DNA of 64,000 nucleotides. Origin: Flavimaribacter sp039888615 (GTDB taxonomy: Bacteria > Pseudomonadota > Alphaproteobacteria > Rhizobiales > Rhizobiaceae). How positions within the stretch are numbered: the stretch's first letter is position 1; the number at the start of each line of letters is the position of its first letter. The DNA lies in NCBI GenBank assembly GCA_039888615.1, contig JBDQQS010000002.1. The stretch is one strand, 5' to 3'. Below are positions 26,536 to 34,861 of this stretch, piece after piece. Both the position numbers and the translations under genes were made by a program. The notes under the pieces are model-generated. The model searched no databases, was not told where the DNA came from, and saw only the letters and a program-made list of their open reading frames with translations.

Positions 26536-27029
26536 GCCGCTGTCTCCACCGGACGGACCTTGTGCGTGCGGATCCAGCGTGCGACGGCCTGGCGAAACTC
26601 GGGCGGCGAGGCTGTGATATCCTGCCGGTATGGTGCAAGCAGCATGTCCCGGCAAGCCTCGCTCGCGAATTGCCCGTTCCCTCCGGTTTCGTCAAGGAAG
26701 CCGATCCAGTCGGCGCCGACGAGACCCGCCACCTGTTCGCGCGGCCAGGCGACGAGCGCGCACCGCCTCAAGACGGCGGCGATGGCGGCGGCGTCGCCCC
26801 CCGCCGCATCGAGTTCGGCCAGCGCGGCCCTGCGATAGGCGTTGGCGCGCCATTTTCGCCAGCTCGCGAAAGCAAGCCAGGTCAAAAGGCCCAGAACCAC
26901 GATTACGAGCACCACCCATCCAAATGTCTGCGGAAGCATCGACACCGCCGGCGGCTCTCCCGGTTCGGCGAGTTTGCCGATCAGGTCGACCAGGTTTTCG
27001 GTCGTTTCAGGATTGGCGTCTTCGTTCAT
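26532..27029 (-). CDS. DUF4381-domain membrane protein
   Basis: The 165-residue protein has one membrane helix (FGWVVLVIVVLGLLTWLAF, about 37-55). A helical cytosolic part follows with the family features YRRAALAELDAA, LRRCALVAWPREQVAGLVGA, WIGFLDETGGNGQF and a terminal VARWIRTHK. DUF4381 genes regularly sit between DUF58 and VWA genes in MoxR operons, exactly as here. It overlaps both neighbours by 4 bp. The biochemical role is unknown. Confidence 0.83.
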   Translation of the reverse strand: MNEDANPETTENLVDLIGKLAEPGEPPAVSMLPQTFGWVVLVIVVLGLLTWLAFASWRKWRANAYRRAALAELDAAGGDAAAIAAVLRRCALVAWPREQVAGLVGADWIGFLDETGGNGQFASEACRDMLLAPYRQDITASPPEFRQAVARWIRTHKVRPVETAA

Positions 27030-28006
27030 GACGGCGCCAGCCCCATCAGGCGACGCAATTGCGGAAGCGTCTCTTCGGCTGCGCTGACGGGCAGGACCGG
27101 CATGCCATAGCGGCGCTGCCAGTCGAGCACTTCCGCCAGGCGCCCGTGCGCCAGCTCGCGCAGGCTTTTGTGCTGTGTCCGGTCAACCGTATTGACCTCC
27201 GCCTGCAGCACGCCGTCGGAGACGACGAGGCGCTGGTTCGGCGGCATGTTGTCTGCGAAGGGATCCGTGACGAGGCCGATGATCAGATCGTTGCGGCGCG
27301 CAATGCCCGAGATCAGGCGGGAGGTTTCATCGTCGATCTCGTCGAAATCGCTCAAAATGATCACGAGATGATTGCGTGGCGCAATCCGTGCGACGGAACG
27401 CAGCACCTGATTTATCGGGATCGGCGCCACATTCGCGGCGTCCGCCCGCAGCAATCCGTTGAGGTCTGCGAGCGCGGTGAGGAACCGGTTCAACGCCCTG
27501 CGGCTGCGTTCGGGACGGATTTCCGCAATCCGTTCGTCGCCGAACACGATGCCGCCCAGGCGGTCGTCCTGCCCGAGGATGCGGTAGGCGATGAGCGCGG
27601 CCGTTTCGGCGGCGGTCACCGCCTTCATGTTAAGGACGGAGCCAAAGAACATCGACATGCGTTGATCGACGACGAGCAGGGTGGGCCGGTCGCGTTCTTC
27701 CGTGTAGACGCGGACATGCGGCGTTCCCGTGCGGGCGGTCACTTTCCAGTCGATCGAGCGAATATCGTCGCCCGGCAGATAATCGCGCAGCTCCTCGAAA
27801 TTCAGCCCGCGCCCGCGAAGCCGCGAGGCGTGCCGGCCATTGAGAACGGAGCGCGCGGGCTGACGCGGCAGGAAGCTGAGGCTGCGCGCCTTGCTTTCGA
27901 AGGACCTGAGATGCGGGAGCGTGACGTGGATCCTCGTATCGCCTTCATCCACGGCCCGGGGTTTCGGGTTCGTCCCAGTTCTGATCCTTGCAGCCGTGTC
28001 GCGCAT
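27026..28006 (-). CDS. DUF58-family protein of the MoxR operon
   Basis: The 326-residue protein contains the DUF58 signature GLNFEELRDYLPGDDIRSID followed by WKVTARTGTPHVR, and a VWA-like C-terminal region (TLLVVDQRMSMFFGS, LVIILSDFDEID). The ATG at 28006 follows the moxR stop by 14 bases with GGGGGCAGGA just upstream. DUF58 proteins are constant partners of MoxR ATPases, probably as adaptors or substrates in maturation of envelope complexes. It overlaps the DUF4381 gene by 4 bp. Confidence 0.87.
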   Translation of the reverse strand: MRDTAARIRTGTNPKPRAVDEGDTRIHVTLPHLRSFESKARSLSFLPRQPARSVLNGRHASRLRGRGLNFEELRDYLPGDDIRSIDWKVTARTGTPHVRVYTEERDRPTLLVVDQRMSMFFGSVLNMKAVTAAETAALIAYRILGQDDRLGGIVFGDERIAEIRPERSRRALNRFLTALADLNGLLRADAANVAPIPINQVLRSVARIAPRNHLVIILSDFDEIDDETSRLISGIARRNDLIIGLVTDPFADNMPPNQRLVVSDGVLQAEVNTVDRTQHKSLRELAHGRLAEVLDWQRRYGMPVLPVSAAEETLPQLRRLMGLAPS

Positions 28007-28020
28007 GGTCCTGCCCCCGG

Positions 28021-29058
28021 CTACGGCAACGCCACTTGCCTGATGATTTCGGCGACCACTGCGTCGGGAGTTACGCCTTCGCCTTGTGCTTCGTAGCTGA
28101 GCCCAAGCCGATGTCGCAGAACGTCCGGGGCAATCATGCGGACGTCTTCCGGATCGACATAGTCGCGGCCATTGAGCCAGGCGTGGGTGCGTCCGCATTT
28201 GTCGAGGCCAAGGCTTGCCCTCGGGCTTGCGCCGATTTCGATCCAGCGGGGCAGGTCGGCGCCGAAGGACTCCGGATGGCGCGTGGCATTGACGAGATCC
28301 GCCATATACCGCTCCATGGCTTCAGAAACGTGGATCTTTCCGATCTCCCTGCGCGCCTGGAAAATCGTGTCCTGGGATATCGGACTTTTATCGTTCCGCT
28401 TCGGCTTGTCGGATTTGTCCGCTGACGCCGCGATCTCTTCGCCGCGCACCAACCGGATGACCTCGACTTCGTCTTCGACCGGGGGATAGGTGATGTTCAC
28501 ATGCATGAGAAACCGGTCAAGCTGGGCCTCGGGCAGGGGATAGGTGCCTTCCTGCTCGATCGGATTCTGGGTCGCCATGACCATGAACAGCGGCTCCATG
28601 GCGTGGGTCCTGCCAGCGACGGTGACCTGCCGTTCCTCCATCGCTTCCAGCAACGCCGCCTGGACCTTTGCCGGCGCCCGATTGATTTCGTCGGCCAGAA
28701 CGATATTGGCGAAGATCGGTCCCGGTTCGAAACGGAATTCGCCGCCGGTTTCTGCCTGGTAGTAGACTTCCGTTCCCGTGACGTCGGAGGGGAGCAGGTC
28801 CGGCGTGAACTGTATTCTGCTGAAATCGCATTCGAGGTTCTTCGCCAGCGCCTTGATGGCGCGTGTCTTTGCAAGTCCCGGAAGGCCCTCAATGAGCAGA
28901 TTGCCGTTCGCGAGCAGGCCGATCAGCAGCCTGTCGATAACGTCGCGTTGTCCGATGATCGCCTCGCCCATGCGATCCCGCAAGGTCGATACGAGTGTTC
29001 TGGTGTCGTCCGTTTCCGGGGAGTCGACGGAAGGTGCTGATGCCTGATCAATGGCCAT
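28021..29058 (-). CDS. MoxR-family AAA+ ATPase
   Basis: The 345-residue protein has Walker A GLPGLAKT (residues 58-65), Walker B VLADEINRAPAKVQAALLEAMEE, sensor-1 region FMVMATQNPIEQEGTYPLPEAQ and the C-terminal lid typical of MoxR. It is a cytosolic chaperone-type ATPase that acts with VWA proteins in assembling or activating other proteins. As first gene of the seven-gene operon it follows a promoter region of about 45 bp beside the terminator at 29103-29134. The ATG at 29058 is chosen because the preceding in-frame stretch overlaps that terminator. Confidence 0.9.
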   Translation of the reverse strand: MAIDQASAPSVDSPETDDTRTLVSTLRDRMGEAIIGQRDVIDRLLIGLLANGNLLIEGLPGLAKTRAIKALAKNLECDFSRIQFTPDLLPSDVTGTEVYYQAETGGEFRFEPGPIFANIVLADEINRAPAKVQAALLEAMEERQVTVAGRTHAMEPLFMVMATQNPIEQEGTYPLPEAQLDRFLMHVNITYPPVEDEVEVIRLVRGEEIAASADKSDKPKRNDKSPISQDTIFQARREIGKIHVSEAMERYMADLVNATRHPESFGADLPRWIEIGASPRASLGLDKCGRTHAWLNGRDYVDPEDVRMIAPDVLRHRLGLSYEAQGEGVTPDAVVAEIIRQVALP

Positions 29059-29102
29059 GCCGATCGTTGACCTCCCGGTCTTTTCTCTTCGGAAGTATAA
29101 TG

Positions 29103-29134
29103 AAAAAAGGGGCCGCGGCAATTCGCGGCCCCTT
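29103..29134 (-). terminator. Rho-independent terminator of the first arylsulfatase gene
   Basis: On the minus strand AAGGGGCCGCG pairs perfectly with CGCGGCCCCTT around a 6-base loop and is followed by a run of T. It begins 18 bp after the arylsulfatase stop. It insulates the MoxR operon from the sulfatase gene. Confidence 0.9.
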
Positions 29135-29151
29135 GTTTCGCGGTATTCGGA

Positions 29152-30717
29152 TCAGTTGCTTCCAACGCCTTCGGAAAGCTTCTTCTCGATGGCGCTCAGG
29201 TTGAACGAACCCGGCGTCTGGCTTGGCGGATAGTCCTGCATGGTCTGCAGGAACTGGGCCGCAAGTCGTTGGATCGGCACGAGCACGAATGCGCGGTCGA
29301 GGAACCAGTCATCGTAGGTGTTCGAATTGTGCTGGGCTTTTTCAAACGGGTCACGGCGGAGATGGAACAACAACGGCGTGCGAAGCTCGACAAAAGGTTC
29401 GCGCCAAACGCCAAAGGCTTGGCCCCGGTTTTCCAGGAAGACGACTTTCCAGTCGTCGTAGCGTGCTGCGACCACCTGACCGTCGTCGTTGACGTACCAG
29501 AACTCGTGACGAGGCGACTCTTCCGTTTCCCCCGTTACGTAAGGCACCATATTGTAGCCGTCTATATAGTTGCGATAGGTGCGGCCGATCAGTTCGGTTC
29601 CGTCACGCAATTGCTCCTTGATATCCGGATTTCCTGCGGCCGCGGCGAACGTCGGCAGCCAGTCCTCATGGGCGACGATACCGTTCAGGATCTCGCCTTC
29701 GGGAACTTTTCCAGGCCAGCGCAGATAGGCCGGCACGCGATAGGCGCCTTCCCAGTTGGAGTTCTTTTCGCTGCGGAACGGCGTTGTTCCGGCGTCAGGC
29801 CAGGTGTTGTAGTGCGGACCGTTGTCGGTCGAGTAGATGACCATCGTGTCGTCGGCGATGCCCAACTCGTCAAGCAGATCGAGAAGCTGGCCGACATGCA
29901 TGTCGTGTTCGACCATGCCGTCGTGATATTCATCGCCGCTCGGTCCTGATATCCCTGTCAGTTCATCCTTGACGTGGGTGCGGAAGTGCATGCGCGTTCC
30001 GTTCCACCAGGTAAACCACGGCACGCCTTCCTCTTCCTTGCGCTTGATGAAGTCGATGGCTGCGGCGAGGGTTTCCTCGTCGACCGTTTCCATGCGCTTC
30101 TTGGTCAGCGGTCCGGTGTCCTCGATATCGCCGTCGGCGTAAGACTTGATCACGCCGCGCGGACCGAAGGTCTCGCGGAAAGTGGTTCCGTCAGCCAGCA
30201 CCATGTCTCCCGGATAGTCGCGGTTTTCGGGCTCTTCTTCGGCGTTGAGATGGTAGAGGTTGCCGTAGAATTCGTCGAAGCCGTGATTGGTGGGCAGATG
30301 CTCGTCGCGGTCGCCCTGGTGGTTCTTGCCGAACTGGCCGGTGGCGTAACCCTGACCTTTGAGAACCGCGGCGATGGTGGCGTCTGTCTCCTGCCAACCC
30401 TGTTCGGCGCCCGGCAGTCCAACCTTGGTCATGCCGGTGCGAACAGGAACATTGCCGCCGAGGAAGGCGGCGCGTCCGGCGGTGCAGCTCTGCTGACCGT
30501 AGTAGTCGGTAAAGTGGACGCCTTCCTTGGCGATGCGGTCGATGTTGGGCGTCTCGTATCCCATCATGCCCATGTTCTTGTGGCTGATGTTCCAGGTTCC
30601 GATATCGTCGCCCCAGATCACAAGAATGTTCGGCTTGTCGGCGTCTTGCGCGAACGCGGGCGCGCCGATCATAGTTAGCGACAGCGCAAGACCTGTCGCC
30701 GTCAAAATACCACGCAT
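29152..30717 (-). CDS. Secreted cysteine-type arylsulfatase (CxAxR motif)
   Basis: The 521-residue protein has a signal peptide (MRGILTATGLALSLTMIGAP, cleavage after AFAQ). The type I sulfatase fold is plain: NILVIWGDDIGTWN (metal Asp residues), QQSCTAGRAAFLGG with Cys78 as the residue to be converted to formylglycine, GKNHQGDRDE and MVIYSTDNGPHYN. The motif is C-x-A-x-R rather than the commoner C-x-P-x-R; the A form is also accepted by formylglycine-generating enzymes. It hydrolyses sulfate esters in the periplasm. GGGAG precedes the ATG at 30717. The regulator gene lies 116 bp upstream on the same strand. No maturase gene is in the window. Confidence 0.88.
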   Translation of the reverse strand: MRGILTATGLALSLTMIGAPAFAQDADKPNILVIWGDDIGTWNISHKNMGMMGYETPNIDRIAKEGVHFTDYYGQQSCTAGRAAFLGGNVPVRTGMTKVGLPGAEQGWQETDATIAAVLKGQGYATGQFGKNHQGDRDEHLPTNHGFDEFYGNLYHLNAEEEPENRDYPGDMVLADGTTFRETFGPRGVIKSYADGDIEDTGPLTKKRMETVDEETLAAAIDFIKRKEEEGVPWFTWWNGTRMHFRTHVKDELTGISGPSGDEYHDGMVEHDMHVGQLLDLLDELGIADDTMVIYSTDNGPHYNTWPDAGTTPFRSEKNSNWEGAYRVPAYLRWPGKVPEGEILNGIVAHEDWLPTFAAAAGNPDIKEQLRDGTELIGRTYRNYIDGYNMVPYVTGETEESPRHEFWYVNDDGQVVAARYDDWKVVFLENRGQAFGVWREPFVELRTPLLFHLRRDPFEKAQHNSNTYDDWFLDRAFVLVPIQRLAAQFLQTMQDYPPSQTPGSFNLSAIEKKLSEGVGSN

Positions 30718-30781
30718 GGTTACTTCTCCCAGTGTTGCCATCGTTGTTTGCGACAATGACCTGTTTGGCGGTCCCGGCCAA

Positions 30782-30799
30782 TGTTCGTACTGTTCGCAC
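30782..30799. promoter_or_regulatory. GTTCG direct repeat upstream of the first sulfatase gene
   Basis: TGTTCGTACTGTTCGCAC holds two TGTTCG copies 9 bp apart. Its last ten bases, CTGTTCGCAC, recur exactly at 32790-32799 ahead of the second sulfatase unit. This suggests a shared binding site for one regulator; inference only. Confidence 0.45.
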
Positions 30800-30833
30800 T
30801 CCGTCTTGTCGTGTCGCCAACCCCTTTCCACCT

Positions 30834-32639
30834 CTAGGCTCCGGGTTCGCTCCATCCGGCATTGCGCATGCCCGCAACAATCGCTGCTACGATTTCTTCC
30901 GTTGCCTGATGCCCGCGGTAGACTTCTGCGGGATCGCTGCCGAGTCGCGGCGATATTACTTTCATTGTATCCAGAGCTTCCCTTGCCGCCGCCATGTTGC
31001 CGAGCGCGCCTTGCGCGATGGCCACCAGGGACCAGCTGATGCCGGACTCATGTCCGACGCCGTATTTGGCGGCGGCGAGCATTTCGGCGTACCGGCCGTT
31101 CATGTAGTGGTCGATCGCAATGAGATGGTAATACCAGCCCGGCGGGTTGACCGTGCGGGCGATCGCTTTCTCGACATAGGGAATGCCTTCGTCGAACTCT
31201 CCCCGGATCGCGAGCCTCCACCCCAGTTGAACCAGGGTGTCCGGATCGTTCGGATTGTTTGCGAGCGCTTGACGCTGGTAGCGCTCGCTTTCCTCGTAAT
31301 TCCCCATGTAGTGATGAATCGAGCCCAGCGCCTTCAGCGCCATTATGTTGTTGACGTCCAGCAAATGCGCGTGTTCGGAGGATGCGAGCGCTTTGGTGAA
31401 AGCGCTTTCAATATTTTCCTGTGACGTCCAGCCGAAACGCGCCGTATCCATATAGAGCCAACCAAGCAACGCCCTGGCCTCCGCATATTTCGGATCGCGT
31501 GCTACAGCTTTTTGAAGACAATCAAGCGTCGGCGCGTGAAGGGCCTTCGCAAAGGAACGGCGGTATGAATAGGCGCGCAAGACACACTCGTAACTCGGCA
31601 TGCTGGCGCTGAAATCATCCGGCAGACCGGTGGCGACTTCCGTCATGATGACGCCGTAGGGCTGGCCGAGCGCTGTCGCGATATCCGAGGCAATCTCGTT
31701 TTGAAGTCGCAGCAGTGAGCCGGGCTCCAGCTGATTGCTGTAATCTTCCGCCCAGATGATGCGGCCGGAAGAGACTTCGATCAGACTGGCGCCGATCTTG
31801 ACGTCCTGACTGTCCGAAGCGACGCTTCCCTTGACGATGTAGGAGAGACCGTCCCGGCTTCCCTGCTCCAGGAGCTCCGTTCCCGACGAAGCCGTATATC
31901 CGGACGGCATATAGAGCCTGAATTCCGAAAAACGGCTCAAGTCCGTCATGATCTGTTCCGCAATGCCGTCTGCGAGGAACGTGGTGTGTTCGTCTACGCC
32001 CAGAGACCTGAATGGCAGGATGGCGACGGCCGGACCTTCAGCTATGGCCAGGGCGCTGTCGTGTCCCCTGGACTGCCATAACCAGGATGCGATCGCTGCG
32101 AGCAGCACGGCGATGGCTGCGGATCCTGAAATCCACCGAATGTGCGATCCGGCGATTTTCCTTTCTTTCGTTTGGTCCAAGGATCGTTCGTTTGACGACG
32201 TGTCTGGCCGCTGTTCAGTTTCTTCTTGTGAAACTGATTCATGAACACCCGATAAAGTGCGGGAATTGCAGCTTATTTCAGGAATGTAGTGCCCTTTGGG
32301 GATGCTGATGCGAAGCGGATTGTCGCGGCCGGCGGAGACATAGTAGCTGTCGAGATCCCGACGAAGCCTGCGGGCTTCAAGTCGAACCACCGGATCGGCC
32401 TGCGGATCGAAATCGTCGCCGCGGCCGAAAACGGCCACCCCGATGGTGTAGCCTTTCAGCGTGCGGGCGCGCCCGGCCAGTGCTTCTTCCACGAGATATC
32501 GAAGCATTTCGCGACGTCTGGGCGTCGCCCTGAAATCGCTGCTCTCCAGAACTCTTTGCAGTTCCAGGCGAACATCTTCCGGCGGCAACTTGTTCAAGGG
32601 TTCCGATAGTTCCAGTTCCATCTTGGGAATCGGGGCCAT
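30834..32639 (-). CDS. Membrane-anchored regulator: N-terminal winged-helix-like domain, TolB-like domain and TPRs
   Basis: The 601-residue protein has an N-terminal domain (about 20-122: FRATPRRREMLRYLVEEALA, TLKGYTIGVAVFGR, DPVVRLEARRLRRDL, IPKGHYIPEI), often annotated with adenylate-cyclase-like TPR regulators. One membrane helix follows at about 168-188. The periplasmic part opens with a TolB/FlgO-like segment (VAILPFRSLGVDEHTTFLAD) and ends in TPRs. The plan resembles CadC-type one-component regulators: DNA binding inside, sensing outside. No cyclase domain is present. The ATG at 32639 (GGAAAG upstream) is preferred; 32621 is possible. It lies between two sulfatase units and is a good candidate for their regulator. 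Confidence 0.75.
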   Translation of the reverse strand: MAPIPKMELELSEPLNKLPPEDVRLELQRVLESSDFRATPRRREMLRYLVEEALAGRARTLKGYTIGVAVFGRGDDFDPQADPVVRLEARRLRRDLDSYYVSAGRDNPLRISIPKGHYIPEISCNSRTLSGVHESVSQEETEQRPDTSSNERSLDQTKERKIAGSHIRWISGSAAIAVLLAAIASWLWQSRGHDSALAIAEGPAVAILPFRSLGVDEHTTFLADGIAEQIMTDLSRFSEFRLYMPSGYTASSGTELLEQGSRDGLSYIVKGSVASDSQDVKIGASLIEVSSGRIIWAEDYSNQLEPGSLLRLQNEIASDIATALGQPYGVIMTEVATGLPDDFSASMPSYECVLRAYSYRRSFAKALHAPTLDCLQKAVARDPKYAEARALLGWLYMDTARFGWTSQENIESAFTKALASSEHAHLLDVNNIMALKALGSIHHYMGNYEESERYQRQALANNPNDPDTLVQLGWRLAIRGEFDEGIPYVEKAIARTVNPPGWYYHLIAIDHYMNGRYAEMLAAAKYGVGHESGISWSLVAIAQGALGNMAAAREALDTMKVISPRLGSDPAEVYRGHQATEEIVAAIVAGMRNAGWSEPGA

Positions 32640-32777
32640 GGCACTTTCCACGATAGACTGGTTACGGGTACACAATATTTAGTACCAAACCCATGAATTA
32701 CATCAAATCATATTATATTGAAAGCTTTGTAACGGTCCGTTTATTCTGCAACGCAGCAAGAATAAATTTCCCGCCGT

Positions 32778-32799
32778 ACAGGTTCGAACCTGTTCGCAC
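32778..32799. promoter_or_regulatory. 16-bp perfect palindrome plus shared GTTCG motif
   Basis: ACAGGTTCGAACCTGT (32778-32793) is a perfect palindrome. It runs into CTGTTCGCAC (32790-32799), also found upstream of the first sulfatase gene. It lies between the regulator gene and the plus-strand sulfatase genes, a natural operator position. Confidence 0.5.
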
Positions 32800-32811
32800 C
32801 TGCCCTTGCAT

Positions 32812-32833
32812 GCGTTTGCGAGCGTACAAACGC
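32812..32833 (+). repeat. Inverted repeat upstream of the small gene
   Basis: GCGTTTG and CAAACGC form a perfect 7-bp stem around 8 bases. It ends 28 bp before the ATG at 32862 and could be a second operator or a leader hairpin. Confidence 0.4.
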
Positions 32834-32861
32834 TGCGCAATCAGGATTCGGACTTTGCTGC

Positions 32862-33098
32862 ATGGCTGATGCGGCTACTGTCATACGCCGCTTTGCGGCG
32901 CACGAGTTCTCGGTTCGGCGGTTTTACGCCACCGATCCGGAGTTCCGGATACTTTGCGACGATTACACAGATGCGGTCCACGCAAGCATGGTCTGGCGTC
33001 ACGATACTCGAAAAGTCGAAGACTATCGGCGCTTGATTGATGAACTTGAAGACGAGATACTGGAATTTCTGGTATCACACAGACCGACAACCCGATAA
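32862..33098 (+). CDS. Small conserved-looking protein, 78 residues
   Basis: The 78-residue protein is charged and helical: VIRRFAAHEFSVRRFYATDP, then EFRILCDDYTDAVHASMVW and a Glu/Asp-rich end (YRRLIDELEDEILEFLVSH). I recognise the general pattern of small proteins with DPEFRxLCxDY followed by a coiled helix that occur in many proteobacteria, without known function. It lies 39 bp before the second sulfatase gene on the same strand. No strong ribosome site is visible, so the start is tentative. Confidence 0.6.
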   Translation: MADAATVIRRFAAHEFSVRRFYATDPEFRILCDDYTDAVHASMVWRHDTRKVEDYRRLIDELEDEILEFLVSHRPTTR

Positions 33099-33137
33099 AT
33101 ATTTGACGAGGCCGCGCGCGCGGTCATGGAGGCAGGA

Positions 33138-34784
33138 ATGCGATTACCCGAAACATTTACAATGCTTGCGACGTGCGCTGGCCTGGCGTTTGCAACGCTT
33201 CCGTCGCACGCTCAGGAAGAAAAGAAGCCGAACATCCTTCTGATCGTATCCGACGACACCGGATGGGGCGATCTCGGTCCCTATCTCGGCGGCGAAGCGC
33301 GCGGCATGCCGACGCCTAACTTCGACAAGATTGCGAATGAAGGCATGGTCTTCACCAACTTCTACGGCCAGCCAAGTTGCACCCCGGGTCGTGCGGCGAT
33401 CCAGACAGGTCGCATTCCAAATCGAAGCGGCATGACCACCGTCGCCTTCCAGGGACAGGGCGGGGGATTGCCGGAAGCGGAATGGACGCTCGCCTCCGTT
33501 CTCAAGACCGCCGGCTATAAAACCTATTTCACCGGCAAGTGGCACCTGGGAGAGTCGGACTACGCGCTTCCGAACGCCCAGGGCTACGACGTGATGAAGC
33601 ACGCCTTCCTCTATCACCTCAACGCTTATACCTATCCCGATCCGAAATGGTTCCCCGAAATGTCGAGCGAACTGCGCGAGATGTTCGAAAAGGTGACCAC
33701 CGGATCGCTGTCGGGCAACGCCGGGCAAAAGCCCACCGAAGACTGGAAGGTCAATGGAGAATATGTCGATACGCCGGACAAGGGCGTGGTCGGCATTCCC
33801 TATCTCGACGCCTATGTGGAGAAGGCCGGGATCGAATTCCTGGAAGACGCCGCAAAGGACAAGGACACGCCGTTCTTCATCAACATCAACTTCATGAAGA
33901 ACCACCAGCCGAACCTGCCTGCGCCGGAATTCGAGGGCAAGTCCATCTCGAAATCGAAATATGCAGACTCGGTCGTTGAGCTGGATACGCGCGTCGGCAA
34001 TGTGCTCAAGAAGCTCGACGAACTGGGCCTGGCCGACAACACGCTTGTCTTCTACACCGTCGACAACGGCGCCTGGCAGGACGTCTATCCGGACGCCGGC
34101 TATACGCCCTTCCGCGGCACAAAGGGAACCGTTCGCGAGGGCGGCAACCGGGTTCCGACGATGGCGCTGTGGCCGGGCAAGATCCCGGCCGGTTCTAAGA
34201 CCGACGACATCACCGGCGGTCTGGATCTGATGGCGACTTTCGCGTCCGTCGCCGGGGTCGACCTGCCGACGGAAGACCGTGCTGGCGAGCCGATCATCTT
34301 CGACAGCCACGACATGACCCCGATCATGACGGGAACGGGCGATTCTGATCGCAAGGCCTGGTTCTATTTCACGGAAAACGAACTGTCTCCGGGCGCCGTC
34401 CGGGTCGGCAACTTCAAGTATGTCTTCAACCTGCGCGGCGATGACGGCGCTTCGACCGGCGGCCTTGCAGTCGACACCAACCTCGGCTGGAAGGGCGCCG
34501 ACAGCTATGTCGCCACGGTGCCCCAGGTGTTCGATATTCTCGCCGATCCGCAGGAGCGATACGACATCTTCATGACGACCTTCAAGGAAAGCACCTGGGC
34601 GATGGTTCCGGCCAACGAGTCGGTGTCGAAACTGATGAAGACCTACATCAAGTATCCGCCGCGCAAATTGCAGAGCGAAACCTATACGGGTCCCATCACC
34701 ATCACGAATTACCAGCGTTTCAAATATGTTCAGGACGCGCTGGCCAAGGATGGTTTCCAACTCGGTTTGCCTACGGGCAACTGA
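33138..34784 (+). CDS. Secreted cysteine-type arylsulfatase (CxPxR motif)
   Basis: The 548-residue protein has a signal peptide (MRLPETFTMLATCAGLAFAT, cleavage after SHAQ). Sulfatase hallmarks: NILLIVSDDTGWGDLGPYL, GQPSCTPGRAAIQTG with Cys81 as the formylglycine site, TGKWHLGESDY and VFYTVDNGAWQDVYPDAGYT. It is a paralogue of the minus-strand sulfatase but has the canonical C-x-P-x-R motif. GGAGG stands 5 bases before the ATG at 33138, so this start is preferred to the ATG at 33126. A hairpin with a TTCG loop follows the stop, then the HAD gene. Confidence 0.9.
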   Translation: MRLPETFTMLATCAGLAFATLPSHAQEEKKPNILLIVSDDTGWGDLGPYLGGEARGMPTPNFDKIANEGMVFTNFYGQPSCTPGRAAIQTGRIPNRSGMTTVAFQGQGGGLPEAEWTLASVLKTAGYKTYFTGKWHLGESDYALPNAQGYDVMKHAFLYHLNAYTYPDPKWFPEMSSELREMFEKVTTGSLSGNAGQKPTEDWKVNGEYVDTPDKGVVGIPYLDAYVEKAGIEFLEDAAKDKDTPFFININFMKNHQPNLPAPEFEGKSISKSKYADSVVELDTRVGNVLKKLDELGLADNTLVFYTVDNGAWQDVYPDAGYTPFRGTKGTVREGGNRVPTMALWPGKIPAGSKTDDITGGLDLMATFASVAGVDLPTEDRAGEPIIFDSHDMTPIMTGTGDSDRKAWFYFTENELSPGAVRVGNFKYVFNLRGDDGASTGGLAVDTNLGWKGADSYVATVPQVFDILADPQERYDIFMTTFKESTWAMVPANESVSKLMKTYIKYPPRKLQSETYTGPITITNYQRFKYVQDALAKDGFQLGLPTGN

Positions 34785-34798
34785 GGCGCGACAATACC

Positions 34799-34822
34799 TC
34801 GCCCCGTCTTCGGACGGGGCGA
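34799..34822 (+). terminator. TTCG-loop hairpin between sulfatase and phosphatase genes
   Basis: TCGCCCCGTC and GACGGGGCGA pair perfectly (10 bp) around the extra-stable loop TTCG, 14 bp after the sulfatase stop. What follows (ACCATTATTC) is not a full T-run, so it may be a partial terminator or mRNA stabiliser. Confidence 0.7.
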
Positions 34823-34861
34823 ACCATTATTCGAGAAATATGCGGCTCGGGAGGCGGCGAC

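Noticed and set aside
30834..32639. Adenylate cyclase annotation for the TPR regulator
   Set aside because: Proteins of this layout are often labelled adenylate cyclase, but no class III cyclase domain or its metal and substrate residues are present.
32778..32793. Possible tRNA T-arm (GGTTCGAACC)
   Set aside because: The loop would be one base short and no anticodon or acceptor arms can be built around it; an operator palindrome is more likely.
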